A program made the translations under genes and the position numbers. The notes under the pieces are model-generated. The model did not search any database, had not been told where the DNA came from, and saw only the letters and a program-made list of their open reading frames with translations. From positions 1 to 64,000 of the forward strand of contig NZ_BMRV01000014.1 in NCBI RefSeq assembly GCF_014648815.1: DNA of 64,000 nt, written 5' to 3'. This stretch comes from Streptomyces flaveolus (GTDB lineage Bacteria > Actinomycetota > Actinomycetes > Streptomycetales > Streptomycetaceae). Positions 24,316-32,555 of this stretch are shown here, piece after piece (position 1 is the first letter of the stretch; the number at the start of each line of letters is the position of its first letter).

Positions 24316-25152
24316 GTGCCCCGCCGCAGAATCGGCTTCTGGTACCGCTTCGCCGCGGTGATCTGCAAACCGCCGCTGGTGGTTCTGATCAAGCGGGACT
24401 GGCGGGGAATGGAGAACATGCCGGCCGACGGTGGATTCATCACCGCCGTGAACCACAATTCGCACGTCGACCCCTTCGCGTACGCGCACTACCAGTACAA
24501 CACCGGTCGCGTGCCGCGATTCCTCGCGAAGAGCGGCCTTTTCCGGAAGGGATTCGTCGGTGCCGCGATGCGCGGCACCGGGCAGATCCCCGTCTACCGC
24601 GAGAGCACGGACGCGCTCAGCGCCTTCCGGGCCGCGATCGACGCCGTGGAGCGCGGCGAGTGCGTCGCCTTCTACCCCGAGGGCACCCTCACCCGCGACC
24701 CCGACGGCTGGCCGATGACCGCGAAGACCGGTGCCGCGCGCGTCGCCCTGCAGACCAAGTGCCCGGTGATCCCGGTCGCCCAGTGGGGCTGCAACGAACT
24801 GCTGCCCCCGTACGCCAAGAAGCCCAACCTGCTGCCGCGCAAGACCCACCGCGTGCTGGCGGGGCCCCCGGTCGACCTGTCGCGCTTCTACGACAAGGAG
24901 ATGACCGCGGACCTGCTGAAGGAGGCCACGGAGGTCATCATGGCCGCCGTCACCCGCCAGCTGGAGGAGATCCGCGGCGAGAAGGCGCCCGAGACCCCCT
25001 ACGACCCGCGCCGCGAGCGGATCGAGCAGCGGCGCCGGACGCAGGCACAGGCACGGGCGGCACAGGCACAGGCACGGGCGGCACAGGCAGAGGCACAGGC
25101 GGCGCAGGCACAGGCGCCGCAGGGGAAGCAGGCAGAAGGGCAGGGCACGTGA
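24316..25152 (+). CDS. plsC: 1-acyl-sn-glycerol-3-phosphate acyltransferase (PlsC family)
   Basis: A 278-residue membrane-associated acyltransferase. Motif I is AVNHNSHVDPFA (catalytic NHxxxxD form), motif II FLAKSGLFRKGF, motif III FYPEGTLTRD and motif IV CPVIPVAQWG. It makes phosphatidic acid from lysophosphatidic acid. The GTG at 24316 is preceded by AGGAAAGG. The C-terminus ends in a low-complexity tail of four heptads (QAQARAA type), two encoded by identical 21-bp units. The stop overlaps the gpsA start (GTGA), pairing two steps of glycerolipid synthesis in one operon. Confidence 0.94.
   Translation: MPRRRIGFWYRFAAVICKPPLVVLIKRDWRGMENMPADGGFITAVNHNSHVDPFAYAHYQYNTGRVPRFLAKSGLFRKGFVGAAMRGTGQIPVYRESTDALSAFRAAIDAVERGECVAFYPEGTLTRDPDGWPMTAKTGAARVALQTKCPVIPVAQWGCNELLPPYAKKPNLLPRKTHRVLAGPPVDLSRFYDKEMTADLLKEATEVIMAAVTRQLEEIRGEKAPETPYDPRRERIEQRRRTQAQARAAQAQARAAQAEAQAAQAQAPQGKQAEGQGT
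25042..25125 (+). repeat. 21-bp tandem repeat in the plsC 3' end
   Basis: Four consecutive 21-bp units encode QAQARAA, QAQARAA, QAEAQAA and QAQAPQG. The first two (25042-25062, 25063-25083) are identical at DNA level, so copy number could vary by slippage. Confidence 0.85.
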
Positions 25153-26159
25153 GCAACCCCGTCAAGGCGGCCGTCTTCGGCACCGGATCGTGGGGCACCG
25201 CCTTCGGCACGGTCCTCGCCGACGCCGGATGCGACGTGACCCTGTGGGGGCGCCGCGCCGAACTCGCCGACGCCGTCAACTCCACCCGGACCAACCCGGA
25301 CTACCTGCCCGGCGTCGAACTCCCCGAGAACCTGCGGGCCACGACCGACGCCGCCGAGGCCGCGCGCGGCGCCGACTTCACCGTCCTCGCGGTCCCCTCG
25401 CAGACCCTGCGCGCCAACCTCGCCGACTGGACGCCCCTGCTGGCACCCGGCACTGTCCTGGTGTCGCTGATGAAGGGCGTCGAACTCGGCTCAGCGATGC
25501 GGATGAGCGAGGTCATCGAGGACGTCGCCAAGGTCGCCGCCGAGCGCATCGCCGTGGTCACCGGCCCCAACCTGGCCCGCGAGATCGCCGCCCGCATGCC
25601 GGCCGCCGCCGTGGTCGCCTGCCCCGACGAGGCGGTCGCCCAGCGGCTCCAGACCGCCTGCCACACCGCGTACTTCCGCCCGTACACCAACACCGACGTC
25701 ATCGGCTGCGAGCTCGGCGGCGCCGTGAAGAACGTGATCGGCCTGGCCGTCGGCATCGCGGACGGCATGGGCCTCGGCGACAACGCCAAGGGGTCGCTCA
25801 TCACGCGCGGCCTCGCCGAGACCACGCGGCTCGGTGTCGCCCTCGGCGCCGACCCGCTGACCTTCTCCGGACTCGCCGGTCTCGGCGACCTGGTGGCGAC
25901 CTGCTCCTCGCCGCTGTCCCGCAACCACACCTTCGGCACCAACCTCGGCCGGGGCATGACCCTGGAGGAGACCGTCGCGGTCACCAAGCAGACCGCCGAG
26001 GGCGTCAAGTCCTGCGAGTCGGTGCTGGATCTGGCCCGCCGGCACGGCGTCGACATGCCGATCACCGAGACGGTCGTCGCCATCGTGCACGAGGGCAAGC
26101 CTCCGGTGGTCGCGGTCAAGGAGCTGATGTCGCGCAGCGCGAAGCCCGAACGACGCTGA
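25149..26159 (+). CDS. gpsA: glycerol-3-phosphate dehydrogenase [NAD(P)+]
   Basis: A 336-residue enzyme reducing dihydroxyacetone phosphate to sn-glycerol-3-phosphate for phospholipid synthesis. The N-terminal Rossmann motif is VFGTGSWGTAFG. Other hallmarks are LMKGVELG, VVTGPNLAREIA, the catalytic-lysine region CELGGAVKNVIGLAVGIADG and LAGLGDLVATC. The GTG start overlaps the plsC stop by 4 bp, showing coupled translation; the much longer open frame upstream is spurious. The length is normal for the family. Confidence 0.97.
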   Translation: MSNPVKAAVFGTGSWGTAFGTVLADAGCDVTLWGRRAELADAVNSTRTNPDYLPGVELPENLRATTDAAEAARGADFTVLAVPSQTLRANLADWTPLLAPGTVLVSLMKGVELGSAMRMSEVIEDVAKVAAERIAVVTGPNLAREIAARMPAAAVVACPDEAVAQRLQTACHTAYFRPYTNTDVIGCELGGAVKNVIGLAVGIADGMGLGDNAKGSLITRGLAETTRLGVALGADPLTFSGLAGLGDLVATCSSPLSRNHTFGTNLGRGMTLEETVAVTKQTAEGVKSCESVLDLARRHGVDMPITETVVAIVHEGKPPVVAVKELMSRSAKPERR

Positions 26160-26251
26160 GCGACGCCGGACCGGCACCCGGGCGCCACCGGCGCCACGCG
26201 GCCCCGCCGACGCTGTCTCGCGGCACTGCGGGCGGGTACTCTCAACGCGAT

Positions 26252-27409
26252 ATGAGCACCGAGAACCTCCCCCAGAGCCCCGAGCAGCCGCGTCGCAAAC
26301 CGCGTGTGGCCGTCGTGTTCGGCGGGCGCAGCTCCGAACACGGGATCTCCGTGGTCACCGCCGGCGCCGTCCTCGCGGCCATCGACCGGACGAAGTACGA
26401 CGTCCTGCCGATCGGCATCACCCAGGACGGCCGCTGGGCGCTCACCGCCGACGAGCCGGAGCGCATGGCGATCACCGAACGGCGCACCCCGAGCGTCGAC
26501 CAGCTCGCCGACTCGACCGAGGGCACCGTGGTGCTCCCCGTCGACCCCGCCAACCGCGAAGTCGTCTACAGCGAACCCGGCTCCGTGCCCAAGGCGCTGG
26601 GCGAGGTCGACGTCGTCTTCCCCGTGCTGCACGGCCCCTACGGCGAGGACGGCACCCTGCAGGGCCTGCTGGAGCTCTCCGGCGTGCCGTACGTCGGCTC
26701 GGGCGTGCTCGCCTCGGCCGTCGGCCAGGACAAGGAGTACATGAAGGCGGTGTTCACCTCCTACGGGCTGAAGGTCGGCCCGTACGTGGTGATCCGGCCC
26801 CGGGAGTGGGAGCAGGACCGTTCCGGCGCCCGCAGGAAGATCGTGGAATTCGCCGGCGAGCACGGCTGGCCGCTGTTCGTGAAGCCCGCCCGCGCGGGTT
26901 CCTCGATCGGCATCACCAAGGTCGACGACCTCGCCGGGCTCGACGAGGCGATCGAGGAGGCCCGCCGTCACGACCCGAAGATCCTGGTCGAGGCGACCCT
27001 GCGCGGCCGGGAGATCGAGTGCGGGGTGCTGGAGTTCGAGGACGGTCCCCGGGCGTCCGTCCCCGCCGAGATCCCGCCGCCGTCGGCGCACGCGTACTAC
27101 GACTTCGAGGCCAAGTACATCGACTCCACGCCCGGTGTCGTGCCCGCCCCGCTGACGCCCGAGGAGACCGCCGAGGTCCAGCGCCTCGCCGTCGGGGCGT
27201 TCGACGCCGCCTCCTGCGAGGGGCTGGTGCGCGCGGACTTCTTCCTCACCGAGGACGGCGAGTTCGTGATCAACGAGATCAACACGATGCCCGGCTTCAC
27301 GCCGATCTCGATGTACCCGAAGATGTGGGAGGCCACCGGCGTCGGCTACGCGGAGCTGGTGGACCGGCTGGTCCAGGCGGCGCTGCGGCGGTCCACGGGC
27401 CTTCGCTGA
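26252..27409 (+). CDS. ddlA: D-alanine--D-alanine ligase
   Basis: A 385-residue ATP-grasp ligase forming D-Ala-D-Ala for peptidoglycan. It shows VAVVFGGRSSEHGISVVTAG at the N-terminus, FPVLHGPYGEDGTLQGLLEL, YVGSGVLASAVGQDKEYMKA, LFVKPARAGSSIGITKV and the C-terminal FVINEINTMPGFTPISMYPK with Mg-binding residues. The ATG at 26252 lies 92 bp after gpsA. I see no adjacent vanHX-type genes, so this is the housekeeping enzyme. The transcript ends in the hairpin at 27443, inside the 3' end of the convergent lipoprotein gene. Confidence 0.97.
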   Translation: MSTENLPQSPEQPRRKPRVAVVFGGRSSEHGISVVTAGAVLAAIDRTKYDVLPIGITQDGRWALTADEPERMAITERRTPSVDQLADSTEGTVVLPVDPANREVVYSEPGSVPKALGEVDVVFPVLHGPYGEDGTLQGLLELSGVPYVGSGVLASAVGQDKEYMKAVFTSYGLKVGPYVVIRPREWEQDRSGARRKIVEFAGEHGWPLFVKPARAGSSIGITKVDDLAGLDEAIEEARRHDPKILVEATLRGREIECGVLEFEDGPRASVPAEIPPPSAHAYYDFEAKYIDSTPGVVPAPLTPEETAEVQRLAVGAFDAASCEGLVRADFFLTEDGEFVINEINTMPGFTPISMYPKMWEATGVGYAELVDRLVQAALRRSTGLR

Positions 27410-27440
27410 CCCACGACCGACCCCGCTGTCCCAGGCTGTC

Positions 27441-27923
27441 TCAGAAGGCGATCCCCTCGGGGATCGCCTTCTTCACTGCGGGGGCGAGGTCGACCAACGG
27501 CGCCATCCCGCGCCCGGCACGGTCCTTGGGGATGGTCACCTCGACATACGCCTCACGCAGCGTCGTGGTGAACCGGAACGCCCCGTTCTCCTGTTTCTGC
27601 AGCTGCCAGCCCACACCGTCGACCTCGACGCCGTCGGCCTCCGGATCGTTCATCTCCGGGGGCCGCTGCACCCCGCAGCGCAGTATGATCAGCGGGTTTC
27701 CCCAGCCCGCCGTCAGCCTGGAGGCGGGCTCGGGATCCTCACGGTTCAGGCCGTCCACCGTCGACGGCAGCGCCTTGTCCAGGTTCTGACACAGCTTGGT
27801 GACCTTCGCGTCCGGGCTGGGAACCGCCGCCGACACGCTGTCGTCTGCTGAGGAGCAGCCTGCGGCGGCGATCAACAACGCGAGAGCGGGCAGGCGGAGG
27901 CGCCGGTGACGGAAGAAGTTCAC
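27441..27923 (-). CDS. DUF3515 putative lipoprotein
   Basis: A 160-residue secreted lipoprotein. It has positive N-terminal residues (RHRRLRL), a hydrophobic stretch PALALLIAAAGC and a lipobox AAGC with the lipidated cysteine near residue 23. The DUF3515 body includes LCQNLDKALP, GWGNPLIILRCGVQRPPEM and VGWQLQKQ, with two further cysteines that may pair. Its function is unknown, and it would be anchored outside the membrane. The GTG start is 20 bp after the Lrp-like gene. Its last codons form the convergent terminator with ddlA. Confidence 0.88.
   Translation of the reverse strand: MNFFRHRRLRLPALALLIAAAGCSSADDSVSAAVPSPDAKVTKLCQNLDKALPSTVDGLNREDPEPASRLTAGWGNPLIILRCGVQRPPEMNDPEADGVEVDGVGWQLQKQENGAFRFTTTLREAYVEVTIPKDRAGRGMAPLVDLAPAVKKAIPEGIAF
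27443..27472. terminator. ddlA terminator inside the DUF3515 coding end
   Basis: Arms 27443-27456 and 27459-27472 are complementary over 14 positions. The hairpin is 33 bp after the ddlA stop and encodes the last residues (KKAIPEGIAF) of the convergent gene. Confidence 0.8.
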
Positions 27924-27943
27924 CGGCCCAGCGTAGACGGGGG

Positions 27944-28177
27944 CTAGAGATGGACGACCGGGCAGGTCAGGGTGCGGGTGATGCCGTCCACCTGCTGGAC
28001 CTTGGCAACCACCATGCGGCCCAGCTCGTCGACGGTGTCGGACTGAGCGCGGACAATGACGTCGTACGGTCCCGTCACGTCCTCGGCCTGGATCACTCCA
28101 GGGATCTTGCTGATCGTCTCGGCGACGGTCGACGCCTTGCCGACCTCCGTCTGGATCAGGATGTACGCCTGTACCAC
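27944..28177 (-). CDS. Lrp/AsnC ligand-binding (RAM) domain protein, no DNA-binding domain
   Basis: A 77-residue stand-alone RAM/Lrp effector domain: VQAYILIQTEVGKASTVAET, GVIQAEDVTGPYDVIVRAQS, ELGRMVVAKVQQVDGITRTL, ending TCPVVHL. The usual N-terminal helix-turn-helix is missing: the GTG at 28177 directly follows GGAGGTTTC, so the short form is the real gene. Such proteins form oligomers that bind amino acids and may modulate full-length Lrp proteins. The gene precedes the DUF3515 lipoprotein by 20 bp and is divergent from thiL. Confidence 0.9.
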   Translation of the reverse strand: MVQAYILIQTEVGKASTVAETISKIPGVIQAEDVTGPYDVIVRAQSDTVDELGRMVVAKVQQVDGITRTLTCPVVHL

Positions 28178-28403
28178 GAAACCTCCAGAGCGGCCACGAG
28201 GATCATGTGGGGAAAAGGAACGCCACGGTATCGCGTCGTCGCTCTCCGCGGGGAGACCCGCGGGACGCGGAGCCCGCGCGCCGGGGTGTTGTGATGACAC
28301 GAGTTGACGCCCACGCCGACCGTGGCAACGGCCATTTCGACCGTAACCAGGACAGAGATGACGCGCGACCGGGCACGGACAGGGACAGAAGGGGAGTAAG
28401 GCC

Positions 28404-29368
28404 ATGAAGGGCACTGTTGGTGAGCTCGGTGAGTTCGGGCTCATCAGGGAGCTCACCTCCCGTCTCACCTCCACCCCGGCGGTCCGGGTCGGCCCCGGCG
28501 ACGACGCCGCGGTGGTCGCCGCGCCCGACCGCCGGGTGGTGGCCAGCACCGACATCCTCGTCGAGGGGCGGCACTTCCGGCGTGACTGGTCCACCGCGTA
28601 CGACGTGGGCCGCAAGGCGGCGGCACAGAACCTCGCCGACATCGCCGCGATGGGCGCCGTGCCCACCGCGCTGCTGCTCGGCCTGGTCGTGCCCGCCGAA
28701 CTCCCGGTGACCTGGCCGACCGAGCTGATGGACGGGCTGCGCGACGAGTGCCAGGTCGCGGGCGCCTCCGTGGTCGGCGGCGACGTGGTGCGCGGCGACA
28801 CCATCACCGTGTCCATCACCGCCCTCGGCGACCTGCGCAACCAGGAGCCCGTCACCCGGGGCGGCGCCCAGCCCGGCGACCTCGTCGCGGTGACCGGCTG
28901 GCTCGGCTGGTCCGCGGCCGGGTTCGCCGTGCTCTCCCGCGGCTTCCGCTCGCCGCGCGCCTTCGTCGAGGCCCACCGGCGCCCCGAGCCGCCGTACCAC
29001 GCGGGCCCGGCCGCCGCGGGGCTCGGCGCCACCGCGATGTGCGACGTGAGCGACGGACTGATCGCCGACCTGGGCCACATCGCGGAGGCCAGCAAGGTCA
29101 GGATCGACATCCGCTCCGGGCAGATCGACATCCCGTCCCAGATGAACGACATCGGTCAGGCCGTCGGCGTCGACCCGATGCAGTGGGTGCTCACCGGGGG
29201 AGAGGACCACGCGATCGTGGCCACGTTCCCGCCGGACGTGAAGCTGCCCGCCCGCTGGAAGGTGATCGGCGAGGTCCTCAACCCCTCGGCGCTGCCCCAG
29301 GTGACCGTCGACGGGGCGCCCTGGACCAGCCAGGGCGGCTGGGACCACTTCGGCGGGGAGGTCGAGGC

Positions 29369-29372
<4 letters not shown>
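28404..29372 (+). CDS. thiL: thiamine-monophosphate kinase
   Basis: A 322-residue ATP-dependent kinase converting thiamine phosphate to thiamine diphosphate. Family motifs are VGPGDDAAVV (metal and ATP), STDILVEGRHF, GRKAAAQNLADIAAMGA, VVGGDVVRG, CDVSDGLIADLGHIA and LTGGEDHAIVATFP. The ATG follows GGGGAG. The stop overlaps the thiD start (ATGA), so the two thiamine genes are coupled. I found no TPP riboswitch upstream. Confidence 0.96.
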
Positions 29373-30172
<800 letters not shown>

Positions 30173-30197
30173 CGCCGGGGGCGGTGGTCCCTGCTAG

Positions 30198-30224
30198 GCC
30201 GGCCGCTGCAAGAAGGCGGCCGGC
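30198..30224 (+). terminator. possible thiD terminator
   Basis: GCCGGCCGC (30198-30206) and GCGGCCGGC (30216-30224) pair perfectly around a 9-nt loop, 25 bp after thiD. No T-run follows. Confidence 0.55.
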
Positions 30225-30275
30225 ATGCGGGAAGCGGGCAGGAGAGGCCTGCGCCTCCCGAAGATTGCGGGCAAG

Positions 30276-30307
30276 GCAAAAAGCCGGCCCACCGAAGTGG
30301 ACCGGCT
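30276..30307 (-). terminator. rpmB intrinsic terminator
   Basis: Read on the minus strand, an 11-bp stem with one mismatch (30282-30292 with 30297-30307) and a 4-nt loop is followed by TTTTT. This makes it one of the few classical T-tailed terminators in the window. It lies 45 bp past the rpmB stop. Confidence 0.85.
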
Positions 30308-30351
30308 CAGTGCAGCGGACCGGGCAGTGGCCGCGCGCTCAGCTGGACGCG

Positions 30352-30537
30352 TCAGCGCGAGACCTTGCCGGCCTTGATGCACGAGGTGCAAGCGTTCACG
30401 CGCTTCGGCGTCCCGCCGACCACGGTACGCACACGCTGGATGTTCGGGTTCCAGCGACGGGACGTACGGCGGTGCGAGTGCGAGATGTTGTTGCCGAAGC
30501 CCGGCCCCTTGCCACAGACGTCGCAGTTGGCAGCCAC
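30352..30537 (-). CDS. rpmB: 50S ribosomal protein L28
   Basis: A 61-residue L28: AANCDVCGKGPGFGNNISHS, RRWNPNIQRVRTV and VNACTSCIKAGKVSR. It keeps both CxxC pairs (CDVC and CTSC), so it is the zinc-binding form, not the zinc-free paralogue that Streptomyces induces under zinc starvation. It is a single-gene minus-strand unit. The divergent gap to the DAK2 gene carries two inverted repeats. Confidence 0.97.
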   Translation of the reverse strand: MAANCDVCGKGPGFGNNISHSHRRTSRRWNPNIQRVRTVVGGTPKRVNACTSCIKAGKVSR

Positions 30538-30642
30538 GGGTCACTCCAAAGACTTCAGATGCACTTACGGTTGATCCCGGCATGCCGGGACAGGATCTCG
30601 AGCGCGAACGGTCCGTGATCTGAGTGGCGGTGCCAGGGGGAG

Positions 30643-30688
30643 AGCCCGATCAGATCGGGCAACCGGAGCAGCATACAACGGCTGCTCC
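30643..30688. promoter_or_regulatory. two adjacent inverted repeats between rpmB and the DAK2 gene
   Basis: GCCCGATC-a-GATCGGGC (30643-30659) is a perfect 17-bp palindrome. GGAGCAGC-N8-GCTGCTCC (30665-30688) is a perfect 8+8 inverted repeat whose spacer and inner arm contain a minus-strand TATGCT, a possible rpmB -10 element. No regulator is identified. Confidence 0.45.
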
Positions 30689-30800
30689 CGTACAACGAAA
30701 CTACCATGGCGGTTCAGCGGCCCGCCCCCGGCCCTCTTCCGGTGGGCACCCTCCCGGGGTCTACGCTGCCTGCCACGTCCAGCAGCTCAAGGAGGCGCAG

Positions 30801-32507
30801 GTGGCGCAGGTGCCGCAGAGGTTCTTCGACGCTCTGGCGGTGCGCACCTGGTGCGGTCTGTCGCTGCGCGCGCTCGGACGGGCGCGCGAGGAGATCGACG
30901 CGATCAACGTGTACCCGGTCGCGGACGGGGACACCGGCACCAACCTCTATCTGACCGTCGAGTCCGCCGTCGCCGCCGTGGAAGCGGTGTTCGCGGCGCA
31001 CGAGGTCGGACCGGCCGGACAGCACGCGGAGCCGCCCACCGACCCGGCGGGGACGGCCGGCGGGCCCACGCTGGCCGACGCCGTCGGCGCCATGGCGCAC
31101 GGAGCGCTGATCGGCGCCCGGGGCAACTCCGGAACCATCCTGGCCCAGCTGCTGCGCGGCCTGGCCCAGGTGCTCACCGAACGGAGCGAGCCCGCCCACA
31201 CCGACGGTCCGGGTCTGCGGCTGGCCCTGCGGCACGCGGCCGACTCCGCCCGGCAGGCCGTGGCCCACCCGGTCGAGGGCACCGTCCTCACGGTCGCCTC
31301 GGCCGCCGCCGACGCGGCACAGGAAGCCGGGGACGACTGCGAGGCCGTGGCCCACGCCGCCTACGAGGGCGCCCGCGCGGCACTCGCCGCGACCCCCGGA
31401 CAACTGCCGGTCCTGGAGCGCGCCGGAGTGGTCGACGCCGGGGGACACGGCCTGGTGACCGTGCTCGCCGCCCTGGTCGAGACGTTCACCGGGCAGGCGC
31501 CGGCGGCGGGAGCGGTGGCCGTGCCGCACGCGCGCGTGGACCACGCGGGGCAGGAGAGCGCCGGGGAGTGCGACGCGGCGGACGGCCCCGCCTTCGAGGT
31601 GATCTACCTCCTGGAGGCCGAGGACACCGCAGTGGCGCGGCTGCGGCAGCGGCTCGACACCCTCGGGGACTCGCTCGTCGTGGTCGGCGGCGACGGACTG
31701 TGGAACGTCCACGTGCACGTCGACGACGCCGGTGCCGCCGTGGAGGCGGGCGTCGAGGCCGGACGGCCGTACCGGATCCGGATCACCCACTTCGGGCACG
31801 GCGACGTGCACACCACCGGCACCGAGCGCCCGCCGCGGGAACGGGCCCAGCGCGCCGTGGTCGCCGTCGTGCCCGGCGAGGGCCTGGCCGGGCTCTACGC
31901 CGAGGCCGGTGCCACCGCGGTGCTCGCCCGCCCCGGGGAGGCGCCCGCGAGCGGGGAGCTCGTCCAGGCCGTACGGCGGGCGCACGCGCGCGAGGTCGTG
32001 CTGCTGCCCAACGACGCCGAGCTGCGCCACACCGCCGCCGCGGCGGCCGAGCAGGCCCGCACCGAAGGCATCCGCGTCGCCCTGATCCCGACCCGCTCCG
32101 CGGTCCAGGGCATCGCCGCGCTCGCCGTGCACGAACCCGAGCGGCGCTTCGACGAGGACGTCGTGGCGATGACCTCGGCGGCCGGCGCCACCCGCTACGC
32201 CGAGGTCACCGTCGCCGAGCACCGGTCGTGGACGACGGCCGGCATCTGCCAGGCCGGTGACGTCCTCGGCCTCATCGACGGCGACGTGGCCGTGATCGGC
32301 GCGGACGTCACGGCCGTGGCCGGGACCGTACTGGACCGCATGCTCGCGGCGGGCGGCGAACTGGTCACGCTGGTCCTCGGCGACGACGCCCCCGAGCCCC
32401 TCGCCGAAACCCTGGAGGCCCGTGTCCGCGAGGCCTACCTCGCCGTCGACACGGTCGTCTACCGGGGCGGCCGGCAGGGCGCGCTGCTGCTGATCGGCGT
32501 GGAGTAG
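30801..32507 (+). CDS. DAK2-domain protein, FakA/YloV-like
   Basis: A 568-residue protein from the GTG at 30801 (AAGGAGG 5 nt upstream). The N-terminal DakL/DAK2 domain (residues about 1-200) includes the Mg-ATP site INVYPVADGDTGTNL, GALIGARGNSGTILAQLLRG and GHGLVTVLAALVETF. The remaining about 350 residues form the FakA-type middle and C-terminal domains (FEVIYLLEAED, VVAVVPGEGLAGLYAEAGAT, VVLLPNDAELRHTAA). In Firmicutes FakA phosphorylates fatty acids bound by FakB (DegV-type) proteins; no FakB partner is in this window. The next gene is recG, as is common. Confidence 0.88.
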   Translation: MAQVPQRFFDALAVRTWCGLSLRALGRAREEIDAINVYPVADGDTGTNLYLTVESAVAAVEAVFAAHEVGPAGQHAEPPTDPAGTAGGPTLADAVGAMAHGALIGARGNSGTILAQLLRGLAQVLTERSEPAHTDGPGLRLALRHAADSARQAVAHPVEGTVLTVASAAADAAQEAGDDCEAVAHAAYEGARAALAATPGQLPVLERAGVVDAGGHGLVTVLAALVETFTGQAPAAGAVAVPHARVDHAGQESAGECDAADGPAFEVIYLLEAEDTAVARLRQRLDTLGDSLVVVGGDGLWNVHVHVDDAGAAVEAGVEAGRPYRIRITHFGHGDVHTTGTERPPRERAQRAVVAVVPGEGLAGLYAEAGATAVLARPGEAPASGELVQAVRRAHAREVVLLPNDAELRHTAAAAAEQARTEGIRVALIPTRSAVQGIAALAVHEPERRFDEDVVAMTSAAGATRYAEVTVAEHRSWTTAGICQAGDVLGLIDGDVAVIGADVTAVAGTVLDRMLAAGGELVTLVLGDDAPEPLAETLEARVREAYLAVDTVVYRGGRQGALLLIGVE

Positions 32508-32555
32508 CCGCTACCTCCCGGCGGGTGGACGGGATTGTCAGTGGCGTGGTGTGCA

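Noticed and set aside
28178..28403. TPP riboswitch upstream of thiL-thiD.
   Set aside because: I could not find the conserved CTGAGA and ACCTGATC-like THI-box elements in the gap.
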